DNA of 64,000 bases from Acidobacteriota bacterium (GTDB lineage: Bacteria > Acidobacteriota > Blastocatellia > UBA7656), in assembly GCA_040754075.1 (NCBI GenBank), contig JBFMDH010000001.1:102262-166261 (forward strand), given 5' to 3'. Position numbers and translations under genes: made by a program. The notes under the pieces are model-generated. The model was not told the DNA's origin and ran no database searches. It saw nothing but the letters and a program-made list of their open reading frames with translations. Below, piece after piece: positions 27,878 through 37,107 of this stretch. Position 1 is the first letter of the stretch; each line of letters opens with the position of its first letter.

Positions 27878-29143
27878 TTTATAGTAGTAAACGTGCAGCA
27901 GATAATCCAAGAGCATGGTCATTGCGCCCGCCCATGCCGCGCCAATAATTCCGAAAAGCGGCACGGCAATCAGTAAACCTGTGATGCTCGCGATAGTGAC
28001 CAGTATAGCGATGTTGCGAATATAATTGCTGTGTCCGCGCGCCGATAAAAAAGTATTGTAAGGTTGAAAAAGTCCTGCGAACAAATTGTATAAAGCGAAA
28101 GGAATCAAGAGCGGCGCAGAGTCCGCATACTTATGAAAAAACAGTTTCAAAGCCAGTGAACCGAAAACCACCAGCGCCAGCGAAGATGCGATTAACACAA
28201 TCGCGTTCCACTTTAAAATTTTTCTGGGGATTTCTTCAACATTGGTAAACGCGCGAAAACGGGTAATGGCGACGGCTCGCGACATCGATGAAACGGGATT
28301 CGATAACTTTTGCGCGCGGTCATAAAACCCCAACTGATTAAACCCCGGCACAAAATATTTAATGATGAAATTATCCAGGCGCACCGATGCCGTCGCCGTG
28401 ATGCGAGCCAGATACAAATTCATCCCGTAGCTGCGCGCCTCTTGAAGCGTGAGTTTGATGTAATGTGAAGACTGTTGAAATTTGGGTCGCAAAAAAATCA
28501 ACGTGACCAGTGAAGCGATGCCCACACCCGTCAAATAGGCTAGCAGAGCCGATTTCGCGTTCAAATGGTTTGTGAGCGCAAGCGCGAGCAGTCCAATTAA
28601 GTACAGCCCGGTCATTAACAATTGAAACATGGCAAGCTGGCGAATGCGATTCAACCCCTGGCAACTCAGTTCGATTAACAGTTGAAACGGTTGAACGAAT
28701 GCCAGCGCCGAAGCGGTAATCAGCAAACCGTGAACGTCGGTTTTAAAAATCGCATCAATGAGCGGCGCAGTGCCCGCAACAAAGAGCGCCAATGCAGCGC
28801 CAATCATGATCGTAAGCAAAACGAGCGCGCCAAGCGCCCGTCCTTCGGCTCCGCTGTTTCGCGCCAACGCCAAGACCCGCGCCCCGGCTGCAAAAATTCC
28901 GAGTTCAAAAAAAAGTCCTGCGAGAACGATGACGCTTAAACAAAAAGCCAGACGCCCCATCTCTTCGGAATCCATCCATTTCAACAACACCAGGGTGACC
29001 AGCAAATTTACAAACATCGCGCCGGTTTGCGCAGAGAATAAAAGCCCTGCCTGTCGAATGGTTTCGCCGATGCGCAGGTTGCTTAACCCGAAAGGCAGGA
29101 AGCGCAGCGCAGGGGTTGTCGGTGTCTCTCGATGAGTTTCCAT
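27854..29143 (-). CDS. Polysaccharide flippase, Wzx/MATE-like
   Basis: This is a 429-residue integral membrane protein with about 12 predicted helices, for example VNLLVTLVLLKWM, LSVIVLAGLFFELGIFAAG and YLIGLLALAL. It has the family signatures RLDNFIIKYFVPGFNQLGFYDRA and a late AWAGAMTMLLDYLLHVYYY. Proteins of this group flip lipid-linked oligosaccharide units across the inner membrane. It lies 10 bases after asnB and upstream of the methyltransferase genes in the same operon. Its last residues, SRESGV, come from a heptanucleotide repeat that also supplies the stop codon, so the original C-terminus may have been altered. Confidence 0.85.
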   Translation of the reverse strand: METHRETPTTPALRFLPFGLSNLRIGETIRQAGLLFSAQTGAMFVNLLVTLVLLKWMDSEEMGRLAFCLSVIVLAGLFFELGIFAAGARVLALARNSGAEGRALGALVLLTIMIGAALALFVAGTAPLIDAIFKTDVHGLLITASALAFVQPFQLLIELSCQGLNRIRQLAMFQLLMTGLYLIGLLALALTNHLNAKSALLAYLTGVGIASLVTLIFLRPKFQQSSHYIKLTLQEARSYGMNLYLARITATASVRLDNFIIKYFVPGFNQLGFYDRAQKLSNPVSSMSRAVAITRFRAFTNVEEIPRKILKWNAIVLIASSLALVVFGSLALKLFFHKYADSAPLLIPFALYNLFAGLFQPYNTFLSARGHSNYIRNIAILVTIASITGLLIAVPLFGIIGAAWAGAMTMLLDYLLHVYYYKKSRESGV

Positions 29144-29153
29144 TTTTCTAGAA

Positions 29154-31172
29154 TCAGATTTGTACAGCTAATGCCTCTTCACTTTTACCTTTCGTCTTTT
29201 GCCCTTTGCTTTCACCGCTGCCTTCAATCCACTGGTCGTACCATAAACTGAGGTTTAAAAGACTCCACAGGAAAAATGAGTAATTGGCTTTGCCGGCTCG
29301 ATGTTCGGAGAGTAGATGTTTGATAAATTCGTAGTCGAAAAATTCGCGACGACGAAGCGACGAGTTGAATAGATTGTCTTCAACAAAAGCGCCGAGGCGA
29401 TTCAACATCCATTCATTAATCGGCACCCCGAAACCTTTTTTCGGGCGGTCGAGAACGCGGTCGGGAATAACCCCGCGCAAGGCTTTTTTCAAAATCCACT
29501 TGGTTTCGCCGTTGCGATATTTCATCTCGCGCGGAATCGTCATGGCAAATTCGACCAGCTTATGATCCAGGAAAGGCACGCGCGCTTCGATGGAATTTGC
29601 CATCGTGATTTTATCGACGCGCATCAACAACAGTTCGGCAAGCCGCAACTTTAATTCCTGATAAATCATGCGCTCCAGTTCGTCTGCATTCGGTTTTGCC
29701 GCAAGCAGCCGCGCTAAATCTTCGCTGATGATTTGCCGCGATGAAATCGCTTTGCCGTTGTTCAGATGAGCGAGCGCCGACGGCGTAAACAGCTTTTGTT
29801 TGTGCCACTCGTCGAAAACGAACGCGCCACTCCAGAATAACTCTTCGCCTGCGCCGAATCGCCTGAGCATATCCGGCAACATTTTCTTGCGCATAAATGA
29901 CGGCAGCAGCGGCTTGCTCGCATTGTAAAGACCGCCGCCGACCTTGGCGATAACCCCGCGCAAAGCGGCAGGCAATTTCATCAGCGGTTGCCACAGCCGG
30001 TCGTGTAATTTCAAATACCGCGCATAATCGACGTACCCGCAGAACAGTTCATCCGAACCTTCGCCAACCTGAATCACCGTGGTTCCCGATTGGCGCGTGA
30101 GTTTCGAGACATAATAAAGCGGCACACACACCGGGTCGGCAATCGGTTCGTCCTGATGAAAAATCATCTGCGGCAGAAATTCGATGAGTTCATCCTGATT
30201 GATAATGATTTCGTGATGGTCGGTTTTAAATTCACGCGCCACGAATCGCGCCTCTTCGATTTCGTTGAACTCAGGCGCATCGGCAAAGCCTACAGTAAAG
30301 GTGCGAACCGGTTGAGTCATCAGTTGCGCCATCAACGCGACGTTGGCAGTTGAATCGACGCCGCCGGATAAAAAGACGCCAAACGGCACATCGCTCATCA
30401 TGCGTTTTTCGATGGACTGGCGCAGCAAACGAATGACTTCGCTTTCGGTCTCGGCTTCGCTGAGTGGCTGTTGGGGTTTTTCGACGATGGCATCCCAATA
30501 GCGTGTGATGGTGATTGCACCGTTGCTATTGCAGGTGAGCAAACACCCGGCGGGCAATTTTTTGATTCCGGCAAACAGGGTGCGCGGCGCAGGGGTCGTC
30601 AAAAAAGTCAAATAATGATAGAGCGATTCTTCATCAATATCGCGGCTGATTGCCGGATGTTCGAGAATGGCTTTGATTTCCGAAGCGAAAATCAAGCGCC
30701 CGTTCTGCGCGGTGTAATAGAGCGGTTTGACGCCGATGCGGTCACGCGCCAGCACCAGACGTTTTTGATTTTCATCCCATAAAGCGATGGCGAAATCGCC
30801 TTCGAGGTCATTAACGAAATCAAGCCCGCGCGCTTCGTACAGGTGAATGATGGTTTCGGTGTCGGTTTGTGAGCGATAAAGATGCCCTGATTTTATTAGC
30901 GGTTTACGTAATTTTTGATGGTTGTAAATTTCACCGTTATAAGTAATCCAAACCGTTCCATCTTCGTTGGGCATGGGATTATGACCTGCGGGCGACAGGT
31001 CAACGATGGACAAACGCCGATGCCCGAATGCCAGGCGTCTGTCGGGGGTGATGTAAACCCCTGCGTCATCGGGCCCGCGATGCGGCATGACATCGCGCAT
31101 CGCTGTGATGAGCGATTCACTCACCGTTGGCGCATTCACCGCATATTCGTATATTCCAACAATCCCGCACAT
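29154..31172 (-). CDS. asnB: Asparagine synthase (glutamine-hydrolysing), AsnB type
   Basis: This encodes about 672 residues. I place the start at ATG 31172 because the N-terminal nucleophile of class II glutamine amidotransferases must be Cys2 (MCGIVGIYEY); the longer frame adds 13 residues before it. The amidotransferase part includes MPHRGPDDAGVY and RRLSIVDLSPAGHNPM. The synthase part has the ATP-pyrophosphatase motif LSGGVDSTANVALMA and later RVPFLDHKLVEFAM. In polysaccharide operons such AsnB paralogues are often thought to amidate uronic acids or other carboxylated sugars rather than make free asparagine; that is the likely role here by context. The heparinase-like gene upstream ends 25 bases before this start. 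Confidence 0.85.
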   Translation of the reverse strand: MCGIVGIYEYAVNAPTVSESLITAMRDVMPHRGPDDAGVYITPDRRLAFGHRRLSIVDLSPAGHNPMPNEDGTVWITYNGEIYNHQKLRKPLIKSGHLYRSQTDTETIIHLYEARGLDFVNDLEGDFAIALWDENQKRLVLARDRIGVKPLYYTAQNGRLIFASEIKAILEHPAISRDIDEESLYHYLTFLTTPAPRTLFAGIKKLPAGCLLTCNSNGAITITRYWDAIVEKPQQPLSEAETESEVIRLLRQSIEKRMMSDVPFGVFLSGGVDSTANVALMAQLMTQPVRTFTVGFADAPEFNEIEEARFVAREFKTDHHEIIINQDELIEFLPQMIFHQDEPIADPVCVPLYYVSKLTRQSGTTVIQVGEGSDELFCGYVDYARYLKLHDRLWQPLMKLPAALRGVIAKVGGGLYNASKPLLPSFMRKKMLPDMLRRFGAGEELFWSGAFVFDEWHKQKLFTPSALAHLNNGKAISSRQIISEDLARLLAAKPNADELERMIYQELKLRLAELLLMRVDKITMANSIEARVPFLDHKLVEFAMTIPREMKYRNGETKWILKKALRGVIPDRVLDRPKKGFGVPINEWMLNRLGAFVEDNLFNSSLRRREFFDYEFIKHLLSEHRAGKANYSFFLWSLLNLSLWYDQWIEGSGESKGQKTKGKSEEALAVQI

Positions 31173-31197
31173 ATTCGGTAAGCAGCAGGCAGCAAAT

Positions 31198-33315
31198 TTA
31201 TTTTGAATCATTACCCGCCATAAACTGGCTACAAATAACCTTCACGCGATTTTCATCACCCGCCGGAAAGGGAATCAGGAGCATCCGATTCGACCAATCA
31301 ACATCTGCGCGTAAGCGATAAATGATACCAGAAGATGGGAGGCGCGTCCTGTAACTTGGCGACACCCATCGACAAGTTCGTTTGAGTTCTGCTAAAGGAG
31401 TGGCATCTGAAGCAGATTGACGGTCAAGCGGGATAAGCGCCAGAGCAACAGATTTACTTTCTGCAATGACCCGGTCAGGCTCTTGAATGTGAATTTTTAA
31501 CCCCGCGTCGAAATTGAAAAAGAATTCAAAAAGATGATTGCCTCTGCCTGTGAATATATCGTCGAGCAACCAGTACCTTTCAATTTTATTGAAAGTGATA
31601 ATCCGGCGATGGGTGACCGGTTCGGCAAGTCTCAGATAAGCATGATGTTCGGCTTCGAGGAGATCAAATTCAGCATTGCTTTGCCATTCGTTGATTTTCG
31701 GCAAAACGTTCGCGCCGAGCGCGAAAGGCTGGTCTACGTTGATTTCGCTAATCTCTCTGCCGTCAATGCGCGCGGTGTTGTGATAAGCGGTTGAGCGAAA
31801 CTGTTGTCGCCAGCGTTTGCTTGCCGTATAAACATACGTCCCGGCATCGCGCAAAAAGGTTTGTCCGTAGGCGAAAAGTTCAAACGACAAAGCGTCGGAA
31901 TGAGCGTGCGAGCCGCGACCGTTGATACCGTGGTCGCCGCAATCGCTGATTAAATAGAGCGCGTCCTGGCGTTGAATATAGAGTTGCCCGACGGCGAAGG
32001 CTGCCGAAGTTTGTGGTTGTGCAGAAATTGGTAATTCGCTGAATTGTTGAATGCCCGCTTCACCAAACCACCAGATGAGTTCTTCATCAAAGTGATTCGC
32101 GGGTTTGAATTTTTCTTCTTCAAATAACACAGCGGCAATCGGCAACAAGTAAGCATGGTCAGTGGCTTCGCGCGCTGAGAATTTAAGCAGGCGTCCGTCA
32201 TCGCTGTCGCCAATAATTGGCGCGTGACCGTCGGGCTTTAAATAAGCGCGAACGAACTCGTACATCTTTTCCAGGCGCTCGATGAACGCTTCGGTGAGTT
32301 CAAGGTCTGCCGCCTGACTTAAAGTAAAAAACAGGGTGAAGATTTCCGTTGCCAGCCGGTGATAGGCGATTGAGGCTTCAAAACTCACGCCATCCGCGAG
32401 CACCTGATGTTGCATCTCCTTGAGCAATTCTTTTGAACTGAATTTGACCCACGCGCGCGATTCTTTAAATTCGGGAATGGCGATGCCAATCACCAGAAGT
32501 CCGATTAAATCGGATAAATAATGATTGCTTGAAATGCGATGCGAGAATTCCAGGTTGGCGCGAATGAATCTGCCGTGCGCCAGTAGGGTTTTCAAAATCA
32601 GTTCAACGAATTCATCGGTCATCGCCTTTGAAGCGCGACACATCTGCATTGCCGCGATGATATTGACGGCGCGAATCGCCACTTCCATTGCCACCGTCCA
32701 GTTGACTCCAAAACGCGGCGGATTGGCTTCGCACCACGAGGTCAGTTGTTGCAAAAAAGTTTCGCTGTAACGCTCATCGCCACTTAAAACATAGGCGCGT
32801 GCAAGCGTCGTAAAATGCTGCAACCGATTTAATTCCCACACCGCGCGCACGTCTGAAAGTTTGCCGAGCGCCAGCGGCATTTCGCTGTAGTGCGCCAGCG
32901 GCCAGCGCACCCCGGTTTCAATATCGGCGTGCCAGTCAATGGTTTCGCCAAAAGGAAAGCGGCGGGCGAAAATTTTTATTTCATGTTTGAGAATCGCTTC
33001 AGCATCGTTCACCGTGGTTTCAACTGCGGAAGGGAAGTGGTGTTTCAGGCACGCGGCAGTTGACGCGAGGTTGACAAATCCCTGGGTGAGCAGGATGCCT
33101 CCGCCCTGACGAATTCTTTGCGCAACGGTTTTGACCGAAGCGTTTTTAAGCGCGCGCGCCAGTTCACCATCCGTAACATAAGTTTTTTGTGGATGGTCGA
33201 GGCTTCGGCGATACGCGGTTGCCGCTTTACGACGGGCACGTAAAACGGTTTCAGCGGTCAACTCACCAAGCGTCATGCCTTGCGTTTTCTGGATGATGGT
33301 CGTTAATCGTTTCAA
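31198..33315 (-). CDS. Heparinase II/III-like polysaccharide lyase family protein
   Basis: This is a 705-residue protein. The N-terminal two thirds are helical in the alpha-toroid style (WELNRLQHFTTLARAYVLSGDERY, NWTVAMEVAIRAVNIIAAMQM, HRISSNHYLSDLIGLLVIG). The C-terminal third is the beta-sandwich of heparinase II/III proteins (GDHGINGRGSHAHSDALSFEL, AYHNTARIDGREISE). Members near exopolysaccharide genes may trim or modify the polymer during export. No clear signal peptide is seen. TTG 33315 is the longest start; ATG 33276 is an alternative and neither has a strong ribosome-binding site. It sits between the polymerase gene and asnB, a common partnership. Confidence 0.85.
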   Translation of the reverse strand: MKRLTTIIQKTQGMTLGELTAETVLRARRKAATAYRRSLDHPQKTYVTDGELARALKNASVKTVAQRIRQGGGILLTQGFVNLASTAACLKHHFPSAVETTVNDAEAILKHEIKIFARRFPFGETIDWHADIETGVRWPLAHYSEMPLALGKLSDVRAVWELNRLQHFTTLARAYVLSGDERYSETFLQQLTSWCEANPPRFGVNWTVAMEVAIRAVNIIAAMQMCRASKAMTDEFVELILKTLLAHGRFIRANLEFSHRISSNHYLSDLIGLLVIGIAIPEFKESRAWVKFSSKELLKEMQHQVLADGVSFEASIAYHRLATEIFTLFFTLSQAADLELTEAFIERLEKMYEFVRAYLKPDGHAPIIGDSDDGRLLKFSAREATDHAYLLPIAAVLFEEEKFKPANHFDEELIWWFGEAGIQQFSELPISAQPQTSAAFAVGQLYIQRQDALYLISDCGDHGINGRGSHAHSDALSFELFAYGQTFLRDAGTYVYTASKRWRQQFRSTAYHNTARIDGREISEINVDQPFALGANVLPKINEWQSNAEFDLLEAEHHAYLRLAEPVTHRRIITFNKIERYWLLDDIFTGRGNHLFEFFFNFDAGLKIHIQEPDRVIAESKSVALALIPLDRQSASDATPLAELKRTCRWVSPSYRTRLPSSGIIYRLRADVDWSNRMLLIPFPAGDENRVKVICSQFMAGNDSK

Positions 33316-33371
33316 TCTGGTGTTTCTGAAAACCCGCTCGGCAATTCATTCGCCGAGTCGAACGGGTCAAT

Positions 33372-34907
33372 TCATTCGCCCGGTTGAGAGGCGGATACAG
33401 ATGGCGCGACGGGTTCGCCAAAATCCTGTGAGGTTAAACCGAGCAAGAAGAAAAAGTATAAATTCAAATCGGCGTACACGCCGCTCGACAGAGTCATTCC
33501 CGGCAACGTGTAAGCAACCAGTAAAAGCAGAAAACAGCCGCCCGCTAAAATCTGCACGCGGCTTTGCGCCCGTTTAAAGGCGCGAATGCCCATTGAAATC
33601 AGATAAAAATAAGCTAACAGGTAAAGCGCAAACGCGAAAAATCCGAGTTCCGCCATGATGAGTATAAAATTTGAATGCGGCGCGTTGATGGCTTTCACGT
33701 TTTCGACCCAATCTTCCTGCTGTTTTAAATCGGAAAACTTGGTATCGAAATAATCGGCGTAATTGGCAAGCCCTACGCCGAAAAGCGGTTTCTCTAAAGC
33801 AATGCGCGCAGCGGTCTGCCAGGTCGCCATCCGACCATACAGATTGCGCGGACTCGTGAGCCTTCGCACAATTGACGATTCGCTCTGCATTTCAATAAAC
33901 GCCGCGCCCAACGCCAGTACGACAACGGCAATCAGAGCATAAGCCATCGTTCGGTGAGAACGTAAATAAGTTAAAGGTGAAAAAGCCACAGAACGATTTT
34001 GTTGATAGCCTGATGCCCGTTTCAAATGCAACAATATTTCAATCGCCAACAGGCAGATAATTAACGCCACCATTGTGGCGCGAAAAAAAGGCAACAAGGT
34101 TGCAAGAATGATTGCGGCAAGCGCCGTCCAGTAAAGCAAACGGGCAGTTTTATCAAATTTGATTTCGAGTAGCGCCGGAGCGATGCGCAAAAAAAGCGCC
34201 AGCAGCAAACAGATAATCGCGAAAGATGAATCGGAAGCAAAGAGTCCGTTAATTCTCAGTTCCCGTTCGCGCAATATTTCCGAACCCGGATAAACGAAAA
34301 GATTTTGCCCGGTTGCAAATTCAAATAACCCTGTGAAAAACAATAGAAACGCCAGAAGGATTGCTGCCGCGAGGATTGCCCGTTCGCGTCCGCCGACATC
34401 GAAATGGTAACGCGCCAAGTGAAAAGCGATGAGTGGCAGAAAGAAGGCATCGAAGGCGATTTTAAACGCATAACCGACATTGTTGGCATCAAGCAAGGCG
34501 CTCGCCAGCGCGATGACCGACAATAACAACCAGACGAGTTCAAATTTAGTAATAAAAAAAGTCTGGAGTCGAGTGTCCGAAGTGCCCAATGTCCGGTGTC
34601 CGGCGTCCGGTGTCCGCTCGACAGCCTTCTTGGTTAAAGCCGGATTATCGTGTGGATTGAAATCAGAGAAGGTTTTGTGACGATAAAATTTGAGCGCCAG
34701 GGTCAGCAACGCGAGGAAAAAAATCAACCGGTCAAAGGTGATGAGCGATTGCTCGAAAGGGAAACGCACATAAAACGCCGCAAGCGGCGTAACCGCAAAC
34801 CAGAAAATCAAAATCGCTTCGAGGGATATTTTTTCAGCGACTGTAAATAAATGGCGGCGAATCGTTGAAGCGTAAAACTCAAATTGATTTTTCGATGCAA
34901 CGTTCAT
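33372..34907 (-). CDS. O-antigen ligase/polymerase family membrane protein
   Basis: This is a 511-residue membrane protein with about 12 helices and the Wzy_C/O-antigen ligase signature region: ATLLPFFRATMVALIICLLAIE, GRMATWQTAARIALEKPLFGVGLANY and INAPHSNFILIMAELGFFAFALYL. It joins or polymerises lipid-linked oligosaccharides on the periplasmic side. A loop near residues 97-115 (ERTPDAGHRTLGTSDTRLQ) is encoded by a heptanucleotide repeat and is probably an insertion between membrane segments. The gene lies between wecB and the heparinase-like gene. Confidence 0.85.
   Translation of the reverse strand: MNVASKNQFEFYASTIRRHLFTVAEKISLEAILIFWFAVTPLAAFYVRFPFEQSLITFDRLIFFLALLTLALKFYRHKTFSDFNPHDNPALTKKAVERTPDAGHRTLGTSDTRLQTFFITKFELVWLLLSVIALASALLDANNVGYAFKIAFDAFFLPLIAFHLARYHFDVGGRERAILAAAILLAFLLFFTGLFEFATGQNLFVYPGSEILRERELRINGLFASDSSFAIICLLLALFLRIAPALLEIKFDKTARLLYWTALAAIILATLLPFFRATMVALIICLLAIEILLHLKRASGYQQNRSVAFSPLTYLRSHRTMAYALIAVVVLALGAAFIEMQSESSIVRRLTSPRNLYGRMATWQTAARIALEKPLFGVGLANYADYFDTKFSDLKQQEDWVENVKAINAPHSNFILIMAELGFFAFALYLLAYFYLISMGIRAFKRAQSRVQILAGGCFLLLLVAYTLPGMTLSSGVYADLNLYFFFLLGLTSQDFGEPVAPSVSASQPGE
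34566..34616. repeat. Degenerate heptanucleotide tandem repeat inside the O-antigen ligase gene
   Basis: Seven roughly 7-bp units (GAGTCGA, GTGTCCG, GCGTCCG and variants, with one 2-bp irregularity) lie wholly within the coding region and keep the frame open. The translation contains PDAGH, as does the repeat in the methyltransferase at 27685-27740, so both genes read the repeat on the same strand and in the same frame. Confidence 0.8.
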
Positions 34908-34965
34908 GATTTGATTAACTAAGGTGCTTTACGCTTTCGGTTCGACGCCCTTCCTCACAATCAGG

Positions 34966-36072
34966 TTACTGATTATTGCTTGCAGCTTCAATCGCATCAA
35001 CAATGCGCCGCGCTGCCTGTCCATCCCACAATGCCGGAATCCGTTGAGCCGTTGGCGGATGTTCAAGCGCGTTGAGGGCTTCGCGCCTGATGGTTTCAGG
35101 ATGGTTGCCGACCACGCGGTTCGTGCCTTCGGTAACGGTGATCGGGCGTTCCGTGTTATGCCTGAGCGTCAGACAGGGAATGCCAAGCGCCGTGGTCTCT
35201 TCCTGCACGCCGCCGCTATCGGTCAATACCAATCGGCTGTTGCTGTAGAGTTGCAGAAAATCCAAATAGCCGAGCGGTTTTGTGAGCCTTAAATTTTTTT
35301 GCGCCGCGACCTTTTCCATCAACCCGAATTCTGCGAGCCGCGCGCGGGTGCGCGGGTGAATGGGAAAAACAATCGGCATTCGCTCAAGTACAACTTCGAG
35401 TGCATCAAGGATGCCTGCGAGCGTCGCTTTGTCATCGACGTTTGAGGGGCGATGCAGAGTCATCGCGCAAAATTGTTTTGGTGTCAGTTGCAAACGATTT
35501 AAGACATCGGATGATTGCGCGCGTTCGAGATTGCGCCTCAGCGAATCGATCATCACGTTGCCGACGAAGCGAATCTTTTCATCGGCTACGCCTTCGCTAC
35601 GCAGGTTTTCATCGGCATCGGGCGAAGGCGTAAGCAATAAATCGGCAAGCGCGTCCGTCACGATACGATTAATCTCTTCGGGCATGGAACGGTCACGACT
35701 GCGCAGACCGGCTTCGATGTGCGCGACTTTAATTTGCAATTTAACGGCGACGAGGGTTGCCGCCAGGGTTGAATTGACATCGCCGACCACGACCACCCAA
35801 TCGGGTTGGAGTTCAAGCAACACTTTTTCAAACGCGAGCATGATGCGCGCCGTCTGTTCGGCGTGCGAAGCGGAACCGATTTCCAGATTGATGTCGGGAC
35901 GGGGAAGGCGCAGGTCTTCAAAAAATGCATCGCTCATCGTTTCATCGTAATGCTGACCAGTGTGTACGAGAACGGGCTGAATGCGCTCAGCGCGTTGGCG
36001 CATCTCGTCCATCACCGGGGCTATTTTCATGAAGTTGGGTCGCGCGCCGACGACATTGATGATTTTGAGCAT
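34966..36072 (-). CDS. wecB: UDP-N-acetylglucosamine 2-epimerase (non-hydrolysing)
   Basis: This is a 368-residue protein with the full-length WecB fold: N-terminal VVGARPNFMKIAPVMDEM, then VHTGQHYDETMSDAFFEDL, DVNSTLAATLVAVKLQIKVAHIEAGLRS and DRSMPEEINRIVTDALAD. Later come TLHRPSNVDD and the substrate-binding LTDSGGVQEETTALGIPCLTLR and ERPITVTEGTN. It interconverts UDP-GlcNAc and UDP-ManNAc, supplying ManNAc for the polymer. It starts four bases after the stop of the Wzz-like gene, so they are cotranscribed. Confidence 0.95.
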   Translation of the reverse strand: MLKIINVVGARPNFMKIAPVMDEMRQRAERIQPVLVHTGQHYDETMSDAFFEDLRLPRPDINLEIGSASHAEQTARIMLAFEKVLLELQPDWVVVVGDVNSTLAATLVAVKLQIKVAHIEAGLRSRDRSMPEEINRIVTDALADLLLTPSPDADENLRSEGVADEKIRFVGNVMIDSLRRNLERAQSSDVLNRLQLTPKQFCAMTLHRPSNVDDKATLAGILDALEVVLERMPIVFPIHPRTRARLAEFGLMEKVAAQKNLRLTKPLGYLDFLQLYSNSRLVLTDSGGVQEETTALGIPCLTLRHNTERPITVTEGTNRVVGNHPETIRREALNALEHPPTAQRIPALWDGQAARRIVDAIEAASNNQ

Positions 36073-36076
36073 ATGA

Positions 36077-36826
36077 TTAATTGCCTGCGGTCGATGGCTT
36101 GAAATAGGCTATCAGAGCCACTATCGCGACACAGGCGACAAACGCTAGCAGCGCGGCAGCGGCGGTATTTTTAAGCGTCGGCGGCGGCACCGATGCGGTA
36201 TTGACGATGGGTTGCACGAGGGTGGTTTTGCGCGTCGCGGTTGATGAGCTGTTGTTAAATTTAGTGGTGTTCAACTCGTCTTCGATTTTAAATGCCAGCT
36301 CTTTTGAGTCATTCGCGTTTTGCGCTTCTTTCAATTGCTCAGCAAGCCGTTGTTCGCGCATCTTGCGTGGCGCGAGCGCCTCATCGAAAAGTTTTTCGTG
36401 ACGGTTGATGAGGTCGTCGCTCACGGCGCGCGCCAGATTGATGGCTTCATCGGCGGTTTCGCCGGTCGTCGTGACTTTCAACAGAATCGGGTAACGGGTA
36501 TTGCGCGGGCCGACGACGATGGCTTCGGCTTGAATATTGCCGCGCAGAGCTTTGGGTTTGATGCCGAGTTTCGTGGCGAGTTCATGGGCGAAACCTGCGC
36601 TGCTGACGATTTGTTCAGTGGTGTAGGTATCTTCGATAGGTTTATCCCACGCGCGCCCGACTTCGATTAAAGCTTCGGCTTTGAAAAGCGTTGGTTGGCG
36701 GCGGGCTAAAAAATAAGCAGCCGCCGCAGCCACCAGAACGATGAACAAGATGACCCATTTGGCTCGCCAGATTGCCAGCAGATAGTTATCCAGATTGATG
36801 TCGTTAGGGTTTGAATGGTTACTCAT
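36077..36826 (-). CDS. Wzz-like polysaccharide chain-length determinant protein
   Basis: This encodes about 249 residues from ATG 36826 (MSNHSNPNDINLDNYLLAIW); a longer frame to 36901 would put 25 atypical residues before it. It has two membrane helices, near 22-41 (WVILFIVLVAAAAAYFLA) and 222-243 (AAAALLAFVACVAIVALIAYF). Between them is a periplasmic Wzz domain (TLFKAEALIEVGRAW...YTTEQIVSSAGFAHELATKLGI) and a coiled-coil segment. There is no tyrosine kinase domain. It is expected to set polymer length with the polymerase encoded downstream. It is the first gene of the polysaccharide operon and has a MITE-like element 62 bases upstream. Confidence 0.8.
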   Translation of the reverse strand: MSNHSNPNDINLDNYLLAIWRAKWVILFIVLVAAAAAYFLARRQPTLFKAEALIEVGRAWDKPIEDTYTTEQIVSSAGFAHELATKLGIKPKALRGNIQAEAIVVGPRNTRYPILLKVTTTGETADEAINLARAVSDDLINRHEKLFDEALAPRKMREQRLAEQLKEAQNANDSKELAFKIEDELNTTKFNNSSSTATRKTTLVQPIVNTASVPPPTLKNTAAAALLAFVACVAIVALIAYFKPSTAGN

Positions 36827-36887
36827 TGCCAAGCCACGAAGTCTAAAGTACCCGGTAGGCTTCGCACAAGTTTCTGACGTAGTGAAA

Positions 36888-37020
36888 TCGGGCTGTAACA
36901 AAGTCGGAAGCCGTGATATTGGGAACGCGGACGTCCACGTCCGCGTTCCCAGTTAAAAAGTTTTTTGATTTCTCATAGAGAAGCACTTTTGGATTTGCCC
37001 CAGACTTTGTTACAGCCCTG
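36888..37020. mobile_element. MITE-like element, 133 bp, with terminal inverted repeats and 10-bp target duplication
   Basis: Bases 36890-36905 (GGGCTGTAACAAAGTC) and 37003-37018 are exact reverse complements, giving 16-bp terminal inverted repeats. Directly outside is a 10-bp direct repeat, CGTAGTGAAA, at 36878-36887 and 37021-37030, as expected for a target-site duplication. Inside, 36920-36951 is a further palindrome with 15-bp arms. No coding capacity is present, so transposition would need an enzyme from elsewhere. Ten-base duplications are typical of IS4-group elements, but the parent family is a guess. Confidence 0.8.
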
Positions 37021-37107
37021 CGTAGTGAAAAATTCAGTCTGTATAAACACGAAAGACATCACGAATGATGTCTATGCCTCTACGTGATGTCTTCGTGGTT
37101 TTTAGTC

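Noticed and set aside
20190..36826. Exosortase/PEP-CTERM polysaccharide locus
   Set aside because: asnB, the heparinase-like gene and glycosyltransferases fit such loci, but no exosortase-like membrane gene or PEP-CTERM tail is found in the window.
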